Shown: positions 6,527 through 11,847 of the stretch, piece by piece | Position numbering within the stretch: the first letter of the stretch is position 1 | Layout of the letters: each line of letters opens with the position of its first letter | Source of the DNA: Wolbachia sp. | GTDB lineage: Bacteria; Pseudomonadota; Alphaproteobacteria; Rickettsiales; Anaplasmataceae | Direction: 5' to 3' | DNA length: 11,847 bases | Assembly: GCA_022836975.1 (NCBI GenBank) | Contig: JAIXMJ010000019.1 | Location: 1-11,847 of the forward strand | Translations under genes and position numbers: made by a program | Notes under the pieces: generated by a model | The model's database searches: none | The model's input: only the letters and a program-made list of their open reading frames with translations | What the model was told of the DNA's origin: nothing

Positions 6527-8389
6527 ATGCCCAACTTAGCAAATATATTGTTAATAGTAGCTTCTTTATTGTCTTGTGCCTATTCATTTGTTAATCATCG
6601 TGCGCGCCTACCTTTTTTGATATTTTTATCCGTTTTGATATCGGTTGTAATTTTGATTTGTTGCCATGTTACAAATGATTTTTCAATAGAAAATGTATAT
6701 TACAATTCGCATACAACAAAGCCTTTACTTTATAAAATTTCTGGTATATGGGGCAATAAAGAAGGATCGATGCTGTTCTGGACTTTGATACTGACCTTAT
6801 ATTTATTTCTTATGGATACTTTCATTGATCACAGTAATGTTCTCAAGAAAATTGCAATAACTGTACAATCATTGATCTGCTTATGTTTTTTGCTATTTAC
6901 GTTATTACATTCTAATCCTTTTGTAAGGATGACATATTCAGTGACGGATGGACTAGGTTTCAATCCAATATTACAAGATATAGGACTTGCTGTTCACCCT
7001 CCAATACTATATTTAGGATATCTTGGTTTTAGTTCAGCTTTTTCGCTATCAATTGCTGCACTCATTAAACAGGTTGATGGTAATATATGGTCTAAAATTG
7101 TTAGGCCCTGGGTGCTGATTTCCTGGTCTCTGCTCACTGTGGGTATCAGCCTAGGTAGTTGGTGGGCGTACCGTGAGATGGGATGGGGTGGATTTTGGTT
7201 TTGGGATCCAGTAGAAAATGTTTCCCTTATGCCGTGGTTGATTACAGTTGCATTAATACACCTATTACTTGTGGTAAAGAATTTTAATGTTCTGAAGAAT
7301 TTTGCGGTTTTACTTACGTTGATAACTTTTATCCTTAGTGTAACAGGAACTTTTTTAGTACGTTCAGGAATCTTGTCTTCAGTGCATACATTTGCAGACG
7401 ATTCAGTACATGGATTCTATTTATTAGTTTTTCTTTGCATACTTACCTGCTCTGCTTTACTGATATTTATTTTCTATGCAAAGAAAAGTTCTACAAGACT
7501 AGTCTTTCCTATTTTCTCACGTTTTACTATAATTCTGGTCAATAACTTATTGTTTATTACTGCTTTTTTTATTATCTTTACTGGTACAGTATATCCAGTT
7601 TTGCTAAAATACTTGACAGGTGAGTTAATTTCCGTCGGTACTCCATACTACAATATTTTATTTAATCCTATCGCATTGATCATTTTAGTATGTACTATGA
7701 TTGGACAGTATTGTCGCTGGAAAGGGAACAGCTTGTTACCTATTTTCAATGAGTACAGACTTTCATTCTGTAGTGCCATAGCTATTTTACCATTTATATC
7801 ACATATGGAATTAATGGTGATCCTATCTATTGTTATTTCAATAGGATTATTAATTTTTGTTTTAGAAGCATACAGTAAAAGGGTGCGATTGTTCAACTCT
7901 TCATTGAGCGAATCTATGAGATTAATGCGAAAAGTTTCTAAAGCATATTATGCAATGATGGCGGCGCATGCTGGTGTTGCACTTTTGGTATTGGGCATAA
8001 CTTGTGTTATTGGATGGCAAGAAGAAAAAGAAGCTTACCTTAAGGTAGGTGATAGTATTACAATTAATAAATTTAAGCTGACCTTGCAAGATGTTGAATT
8101 AGTGAAAGAAAAGAATTTTCATGCGGTAAAAGCAACTATTAGTATTCACAACCTATTAAATAGTAAAATTTTAGGTAATGTGTTCCCTGAATATCGGTTT
8201 TATCTTGTAGAAGGTCAGAAAAATATTGAGAGTAGTATTTATCATAATTTGTTTTCTGATATTTACGTGATAATAGGGGAATTTAATCAGAATGCTCTTG
8301 CAACCAAAATATATTATAAACCTGCTATGTCTATTATCTGGGTAGGATCAGCATTGATTGCTTTTGGATCGTTACTTGCTGCGCTGTAA
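6527..8389 (+). CDS. ccmF: Cytochrome c-type biogenesis protein CcmF (heme lyase subunit)
   Basis: A 620-residue polytopic inner-membrane protein of the System I cytochrome c maturation pathway. With CcmH it attaches heme, delivered by CcmE, to apocytochrome c. The family marks are clear: WGNKEGSMLFW (75-85), AVHPP (155-159), the WWD domain EMGWGGFWFWDPVEN (217-231) and SVHTFADDS (285-293). His157, His245 and His287 keep the spacing of E. coli His173, 261 and 303; His481 in AAHAG is the likely fourth heme-related His. There are about a dozen or more hydrophobic segments plus a periplasmic domain (about 495-600). The protein ends in its last membrane helix (SIIWVGSALIAFGSLLAAL) without the short basic tail usual in the family. 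The last codons are copied in a 44-bp tandem duplication just downstream. No other ccm gene is nearby, as is usual in Rickettsiales. Confidence 0.96.
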   Translation: MPNLANILLIVASLLSCAYSFVNHRARLPFLIFLSVLISVVILICCHVTNDFSIENVYYNSHTTKPLLYKISGIWGNKEGSMLFWTLILTLYLFLMDTFIDHSNVLKKIAITVQSLICLCFLLFTLLHSNPFVRMTYSVTDGLGFNPILQDIGLAVHPPILYLGYLGFSSAFSLSIAALIKQVDGNIWSKIVRPWVLISWSLLTVGISLGSWWAYREMGWGGFWFWDPVENVSLMPWLITVALIHLLLVVKNFNVLKNFAVLLTLITFILSVTGTFLVRSGILSSVHTFADDSVHGFYLLVFLCILTCSALLIFIFYAKKSSTRLVFPIFSRFTIILVNNLLFITAFFIIFTGTVYPVLLKYLTGELISVGTPYYNILFNPIALIILVCTMIGQYCRWKGNSLLPIFNEYRLSFCSAIAILPFISHMELMVILSIVISIGLLIFVLEAYSKRVRLFNSSLSESMRLMRKVSKAYYAMMAAHAGVALLVLGITCVIGWQEEKEAYLKVGDSITINKFKLTLQDVELVKEKNFHAVKATISIHNLLNSKILGNVFPEYRFYLVEGQKNIESSIYHNLFSDIYVIIGEFNQNALATKIYYKPAMSIIWVGSALIAFGSLLAAL

Positions 8390-8465
8390 TTTAAGTTAAT
8401 TTAATATCTCATTCAATTAACGCTGCTCTATAATTTAGGTTGACATAATATCCCATTCAATTAAG
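8378..8465. repeat. 44-bp imperfect tandem duplication covering the ccmF stop codon
   Basis: Unit A is 8378-8421 and unit B is 8422-8465, with 36 of the first 43 positions identical. Unit A begins with the final ccmF codons GCT GCG CTG TAA. Unit B begins GCT GCT CTA TAA, which would encode the same Ala-Ala-Leu-stop with synonymous changes. Both end with CATTCAATTAA. The whole array sits between ccmF and yajC, and unit B contains TTGACA where unit A has TTAATT. Confidence 0.85.
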
Positions 8466-8468
8466 ATT
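8440..8468 (+). promoter_or_regulatory. Candidate promoter for yajC-glmS
   Basis: A perfect -35 hexamer TTGACA (8440-8445) is followed after 17 bp by AAGATT (8463-8468), a weak -10 (3 of 6 matches to TATAAT). It lies about 30 bp before the yajC start. The -35 box exists only in the second copy of the 44-bp duplication. Spacing is ideal, but the -10 is poor. Confidence 0.35.
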
Positions 8469-8497
8469 GAGACGTATTTACTTAAATTCATTAAAAT

Positions 8498-8890
8498 ATG
8501 TTTATTTATGAAGCAGCAGCTGTACCTGCAGCAAATTCTCTCTTTAATTTGTTAATGTTTTTGCCGTTAGCTCTAGTGTTTTATTTTCTAATCTTACGCC
8601 CACAGCAAAACAAGGTAAAAGAACATAAACGTATGATTGATTCGATAAGGCGTGGAGATATAGTAGTAATTTCTGGTGGTATAATAGGAGAAGTGAGCAA
8701 GGTAGATGAAGCTCACGCACAATTTATAATTGAAATTGGATCCAAAGTTGAAGTGAAAGTTCTTAAATCTGCGATATCTGAAGTATTAAGTCAAAATAAT
8801 AAAAAAAATAAAGATAAGAGTATACAAAAAAAAGGCGGTGATATGCACAAAAGAGATGAAGACAAAGATGAAAGTAAAGATGCTCAGTAA
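8498..8890 (+). CDS. yajC: Sec translocon accessory protein YajC
   Basis: A 130-residue small membrane protein that associates with SecDF in the Sec export machinery. It has one N-terminal membrane helix (about residues 13-34, SLFNLLMFLPLALVFYFLIL), followed at once by the family hallmark RPQQNKVKEHK (35-45). The cytosolic YajC domain has RRGDIVVISGGIIGEVSKV (51-69) and VEVKVLKSAISEVL (83-96). The last 30 residues are a very charged Lys/Asp/Glu tail, longer than in many YajC proteins. The start at 8498 places the helix properly; no clear Shine-Dalgarno is seen. glmS starts 15 bp after the stop, so the two are co-transcribed. SecD is not next door, unlike in E. coli. Confidence 0.93.
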   Translation: MFIYEAAAVPAANSLFNLLMFLPLALVFYFLILRPQQNKVKEHKRMIDSIRRGDIVVISGGIIGEVSKVDEAHAQFIIEIGSKVEVKVLKSAISEVLSQNNKKNKDKSIQKKGGDMHKRDEDKDESKDAQ

Positions 8891-8905
8891 GTTTGGCGGT
8901 TATTT

Positions 8906-10708
8906 GTGTGTGGAATATTTGGTGTAGTAAGCAACGGAAGTTCAGTAATACAAACTCTGCTTACTGGATTACAGAAATTAGAATACAGAGGTTATGATTC
9001 TTCTGGTATAGCAATCATAAATAAAGAAGGGGAAATAGAGGTTAAAAAATCTGCTGGAAGGGTTGAGGAGCTATCTAGGGTAATTAGCAATAGTAAAATG
9101 TCTAGTAGTACGGTAGGTATTGCACATACGCGTTGGGCTACGCATGGAATGCCTAATTTAAAAAATGCTCACCCAATACATACAAATAAAGTTGTTGTTG
9201 CTCATAATGGGATAATTGAAAATTATTATTTGTTAAAAGAAATTCTAGAGAATCGTGGTATACCATTTTATACTGATACCGATACTGAAGTCATACCAAA
9301 TATATTGACTTTATATCTTGACGAAGGACTATCGCCTGTTGATGCATTATTCAAGTGCATGAATAATTTATACGGTTCATTTGCGTTAGTGCTATTATTT
9401 GCAGAATGTCCAGATACTTTATTTGTCACTAAAAGAAACTCACCGCTTACTATAGGTTATAATTGCGGAGCTGTGTTTGCAGCATCCGATTCAAACACAT
9501 TAGGATCATTTGTAGAGAAAGTTTCACATTTAGAAGATGATGATATTGCAGTGATTAAATTTGATAAAGTGAAAATATATAATAAAGGTACACAAGTCCA
9601 GCGTAATATAGAACACAATAATTCACATAACTTTTTAATTAGCAGGAATGGTTATTCTAATTTTATGCTCAAGGAAATTTTTGACCAACCATGTGCTTTA
9701 GATAATACGATAGATCAGTTTTATAAAGATTTTTTATTAGTAGATAAAAGATTATTCTCAGAGCTCTCACATATTACTATTATTGGATGTGGGTCATCTT
9801 ATTTTGCAGGGCTAATAGCGAAGTATTGGCTTGAAAGTCTTGCACAGATTAGAGTTTATTTAGAAATTTCATCAGAATTTAGGTACAGTTCTGTTAAATT
9901 AGTAGAGAAAAGTGTTGGATTATTTATCTCGCAATCTGGTGAAACTGCAGATACAATAGAAGCATTACGCTATGCTAAACTGCACAAGCAGGTGACTATT
10001 GGTATCACAAACACGTTTAACAGTGGTATAGAAAAGATATCAGATATTGTTTTGCATACTTTAGCAGGTCCAGAAATCGGCGTTGCTTCAACTAAAACAT
10101 TCTCCAGTCAGCTTGCTACTTTAGCATGTTTTGCTGTAGAAATTGCTCAAATAAAGGGTATATTAGAAGATGATAGGTTAAATAATGCTATACAATCAAT
10201 TTCTAAACACGTTGGATATGTTTTAGCTCTTGAGAAAATACAATGTATAGCTAATACCATATTAAAATATAGTAATCTTATTCTTATTGGAAGAGGTAGT
10301 GCGTATGGTGTTGCAATGGAAGGTGCATTGAAAATCAAGGAACTTTCATATATCAATACTATAGCTATTGCTGCTGGTGAAATGAAACACGGTTCAATTG
10401 CTCTTATAGATGATACTGTGGTTGTTATTGCAATTATCCCTTATAACAACTTATTCTTTAAAACTTTATCTAATATACAAGAGATAGTTGCAAGAAATGG
10501 TAAAGTTATTGCTTTTAGCGATAAGCAAGGTATACCATTCCTTAGTAAGGTTTGTGAGGATATAGTAGAGCTTCCAGAAGTGGATAATTTTGTTGCCCCA
10601 ATTATTTATACTGTGGCTATGCAACTGCTTGCATATTTTGTTGCGATGAAAAAGGGATTAAATGTTGATTATCCAAGAAATCTAGCTAAATCTGTTACAG
10701 TTGAATAA
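8906..10708 (+). CDS. glmS: Glutamine-fructose-6-phosphate aminotransferase (isomerizing)
   Basis: A 600-residue GlmS that makes glucosamine-6-phosphate from fructose-6-phosphate and glutamine, the entry step to UDP-GlcNAc for cell-wall precursors. The N-terminal glutaminase domain (1-225) has the catalytic Cys2 (MCGIFGVV), RGYDSSG (28-34), HTRWATHG (74-81) and HNGIIEN (100-106). Two SIS sugar-binding domains follow (about 280-420 and 450-590), with SQSGETADT (342-350), STKTFSSQL, EGALKIKELSYI and GEMKHG. The C-terminus NLAKSVTVE is canonical. The start must be the GTG at 8906, because the catalytic Cys has to follow the initiator Met directly; no ATG fits. It is 15 bp downstream of yajC and likely translated from the same mRNA. 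The leader is too short for a glmS ribozyme. The cytosolic enzyme is full length and looks active. Confidence 0.97.
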   Translation: MCGIFGVVSNGSSVIQTLLTGLQKLEYRGYDSSGIAIINKEGEIEVKKSAGRVEELSRVISNSKMSSSTVGIAHTRWATHGMPNLKNAHPIHTNKVVVAHNGIIENYYLLKEILENRGIPFYTDTDTEVIPNILTLYLDEGLSPVDALFKCMNNLYGSFALVLLFAECPDTLFVTKRNSPLTIGYNCGAVFAASDSNTLGSFVEKVSHLEDDDIAVIKFDKVKIYNKGTQVQRNIEHNNSHNFLISRNGYSNFMLKEIFDQPCALDNTIDQFYKDFLLVDKRLFSELSHITIIGCGSSYFAGLIAKYWLESLAQIRVYLEISSEFRYSSVKLVEKSVGLFISQSGETADTIEALRYAKLHKQVTIGITNTFNSGIEKISDIVLHTLAGPEIGVASTKTFSSQLATLACFAVEIAQIKGILEDDRLNNAIQSISKHVGYVLALEKIQCIANTILKYSNLILIGRGSAYGVAMEGALKIKELSYINTIAIAAGEMKHGSIALIDDTVVVIAIIPYNNLFFKTLSNIQEIVARNGKVIAFSDKQGIPFLSKVCEDIVELPEVDNFVAPIIYTVAMQLLAYFVAMKKGLNVDYPRNLAKSVTVE

Positions 10709-10816
10709 AATCCATGGAAAAGTGAAATGAGATTTGTGCCAAGAGAGAATTATAAATTATATACAGCACTTTTTTCGTATCTATTCAGAGGTAACCGTTC
10801 ACGGAATATGTTTGAA
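10709..10816. other. Short gap downstream of glmS
   Basis: These 108 bp lie between the glmS stop and the 3' end of the interrupted minus-strand gene. I see no clear terminator. The motif GTAACCGTTCACGG (10791-10804) stands out as GC-richer than its surroundings and partly palindromic. Confidence 0.3.
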
Positions 10817-10901
10817 TTAAGCAGGAATAGCGACTAAATTCTGTAATTTCAGAACAGGGTTTTTGTTATTCAAGCGAGCAGTTAAAAATATAGAGAGCAT
10901 T

Positions 10902-10906
10902 CTTTC
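10902..10906. repeat. Target-site duplication, left copy (CTTTC)
   Basis: CTTTC directly abuts the left inverted repeat of the IS and is repeated at 11788-11792 on the other side. Removing one copy restores a reading frame across the junction, which supports it as a true 5-bp duplication. Confidence 0.65.
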
Positions 10907-10926
10907 AATAGATCTCTTTTGAAACT
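10907..10926. repeat. Left terminal inverted repeat of the IS5-family element
   Basis: AATAGATCTCTTTTGAAACT. It matches the reverse complement of 11768-11787 at 19 of 20 positions. It overlaps by one base the stop codon of the transposase relic (10926-10928), as expected for a compact IS. Confidence 0.85.
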
Positions 10927-11717
10927 CATGGAAGGAGCTCAAAATTATAAAAAGCAGCAATGAGATTAAACCTCAGGGCAAAACGTTTTCGTCTATTGCG
11001 ATAACGATCTGTAATAATTTTAATCTCTTCAGTAAACATATTACATATTCAATAGCATTATTTTACTTGCAAGCTCTTGGTTTTCTTTTCTGTGCTCTTT
11101 AGTCAAAGGATACTTTTTGGTTCTTCTATAGGGTAATTTAGTATTTTGGTGTATTCTTTGCATTCCTCTATAAACAGCATCAGCTAGTATATTTATTTTA
11201 GGTGCTACACTTATTTTTGACTCTTTAAATACTCTAAAATCATGCATTTGCATACGTGTACATATTATTTTTTTGCTATCTCTTTCCACAATTATCTGAG
11301 TTTTTAACGTATGTCTTCTTTTCTTTCCAGAGTAATATCTTCTCTGCTTTTTTTTGGTCTTTCTATTGAAGTCTCTGTACTATCAACTATTATAGCTTCA
11401 TACTCCGTATCTCTCTTTCTCAGCTCTTTTTTCCCAGGTAGTGCAAAGTCTTTCTCCTTTATAAGCGTATCTTCAACCCATTTAATGGTTTTATAGGCTG
11501 TACTTTCGCTGACTCCATCAGATGTGAAAATAGCTCCCTTAAATAGTCTAATACCATCAATAGTATCTCTTCTTCTCTTAACTTATTCTTTCTACCTCCT
11601 TTCGCTTTCTTTTCCTTATTGGCTCTTTGTAATATCTCTACTAAACGTTGCCTTTTTTACTCCACTTAGCCTTCGAAATTCTTCTTCTCCTAATCCTTTT
11701 ACTCTTTCGTACTTCAT
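10926..11717 (-). pseudogene. IS5-family DDE transposase, multiply frameshifted
   Basis: Pieces in different minus-strand frames, read in order, rebuild the protein. The first is MKYERVKGLGEEEFRRLSGV with KKATFSR, from ATG 11717 (or MEC- from 11726). Then come EILQRANKEKKAKGGRKNKL...LDYLRE; SDGVSESTAYKTIKWVEDTL...EAIIVDSTETSIERPKK; and YYSGKKRRHTLKTQIIVERD...DFRVFKESK...ADAVYRGMQ...LPYRRTKKYPLTKE. The last two are AIEYVICLLKRLK and ITDRYRNRRKRFALRFNLIA...NFELLP, stopping at 10926-10928. The DDE triad is traceable as IIVDSTE, ADAVYRG (Gly to Val after the Asp-Ala) and the Glu of AIEYVI. Frame breaks lie near 11635, 11525, the 8-T run at 11348-11355, about 11050 and about 11015. A short deletion removed part of the YRT-FHI region. 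Confidence 0.85.
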
Positions 11718-11767
11718 ACACTCCATCCTTAAATCTCTTATTTTACTACTTCTTTCCCACTTTGTCT

Positions 11768-11787
11768 AGTTTCGAAAGAGATCTATT
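11768..11787. repeat. Right terminal inverted repeat of the IS5-family element
   Basis: AGTTTCGAAAGAGATCTATT, the inverted partner of 10907-10926 with one mismatch (C here against T there in the CTTT-x-GAAACT part). Confidence 0.85.
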
Positions 11788-11792
11788 CTTTC
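11788..11792. repeat. Target-site duplication, right copy (CTTTC)
   Basis: Direct repeat of 10902-10906, adjacent to the right inverted repeat. Confidence 0.65.
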
Positions 11793-11847
11793 AGCGTTGA
11801 TATTTCTTGGATTAGCTACAATATTTTTATTAAACAGTTGACTTTAT

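Larger units (their letters stand above)
10907..11787 (-). mobile_element. IS5-family insertion sequence (ISRpe1-like), complete in outline but inactive
   Basis: An 881-bp element bounded by 20-bp inverted repeats (19/20 identical) and flanked by CTTTC duplications. The transposase reads on the minus strand and fills almost the whole element. Its protein text resembles the ISRpe1-type IS5 transposases of Rickettsia and Wolbachia. The transposase is broken by about five frame changes, so this copy cannot move by itself. It inserted into an unknown minus-strand gene downstream of glmS. Confidence 0.85.
10817..11843 (-). pseudogene. Unknown gene fragment interrupted by the IS5 element
   Basis: The flanks of the IS on the minus strand join into one open frame. 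From 11843 to 11793 it reads SQLFNKNIVANPRNINA. Skipping the element and one target duplicate, it continues from 10906 to 10817 as ERMLSIFLTARLNNKNPVLK, then LQNLVAIPA and stop. The total is 46 codons, and the frame is kept exactly across the junction. I do not recognise the family; this looks like the C-terminal end of a larger protein. An in-frame TAA at 11844-11846 shows that the gene is also damaged further upstream or that the true frame shifts there. The rest lies beyond the right edge. Confidence 0.5.

Noticed and set aside
8891..8905. glmS ribozyme upstream of glmS
   Set aside because: Only 15 bp separate yajC and glmS, and the ribozyme is a Firmicutes feature.
11311..11769. Two plus-strand open frames of 61 and 81 codons rich in Ser, Leu and Phe
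   Set aside because: They are antisense to the transposase relic; their composition is what the reverse of Lys/Arg-rich coding DNA gives.
1..11847. CRISPR array, phage genes, toxin-antitoxin pair or defence island
   Set aside because: No regularly spaced repeats, and no nuclease, integrase, toxin or antitoxin motifs seen in any frame.

Overview
The window looks like a chromosomal segment of an AT-rich, reduced-genome alphaproteobacterium of the order Rickettsiales, most likely Anaplasmataceae-like (Ehrlichia/Wolbachia relatives). Four things suggest this. There is a fused IspD-IspF enzyme. A compact ferric-type ABC ATPase stands alone without its partner genes. CcmF, YajC and GlmS lie in scattered small operons. 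The transposase relics are of the IS5 kinds familiar from Wolbachia and Rickettsia. The assignment rests on recognised protein families and base composition, not on a database search.

Layout, left half. A minus-strand gene with a P-loop (start at 268) runs off the left edge. A decayed IS5-family transposase remnant follows (369-601, minus). Then come a pterin-4a-carbinolamine dehydratase gene (763-1101, plus), tRNA-Arg(CCT) on the minus strand (1220-1296) and an fbpC-like ATPase gene (1365-2078). A gap of about 460 bp (2079-2541) may hold the relic of another gene. Next is ispDF (2542-3723), then a GDSL/SGNH hydrolase gene broken by a frameshift exactly at its catalytic Asp-x-x-His block (3864-4944). 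An intact alpha/beta-hydrolase gene of the phospholipase/carboxylesterase family (4937-5578) overlaps its 3' end by 8 bp. A hairpin plus T-run at 5740-5764 may end this transcript.

Layout, right half. A lysine-rich unknown gene (5894-6460, minus), probably with a frameshifted tail, is divergent from ccmF (6527-8389). ccmF, yajC (8498-8890) and glmS (8906-10708) all read rightwards. The ccmF-yajC gap contains a 44-bp tandem duplication that begins inside the last codons of ccmF and carries a consensus -35 box only in its second copy. Beyond glmS lies an 881-bp IS5-family element (10907-11787) with 19/20 terminal inverted repeats, a 5-bp target duplication and a transposase gene with about five frame disruptions. 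Removing the element and one copy of the target duplication rejoins a minus-strand reading frame of 46 codons, so the IS landed in an older, now dead, gene.

The intact genes are housekeeping: isoprenoid precursors (IspDF), cytochrome c maturation (CcmF), Sec translocon accessory (YajC), amino-sugar synthesis (GlmS) and iron uptake (ATPase). The main story of the window is genome decay: two IS5 relics, an IS-interrupted gene, a GDSL hydrolase that lost its catalytic histidine, and frameshifted unknown genes. I see no defence island, CRISPR array, phage module or clearly new multi-gene system.
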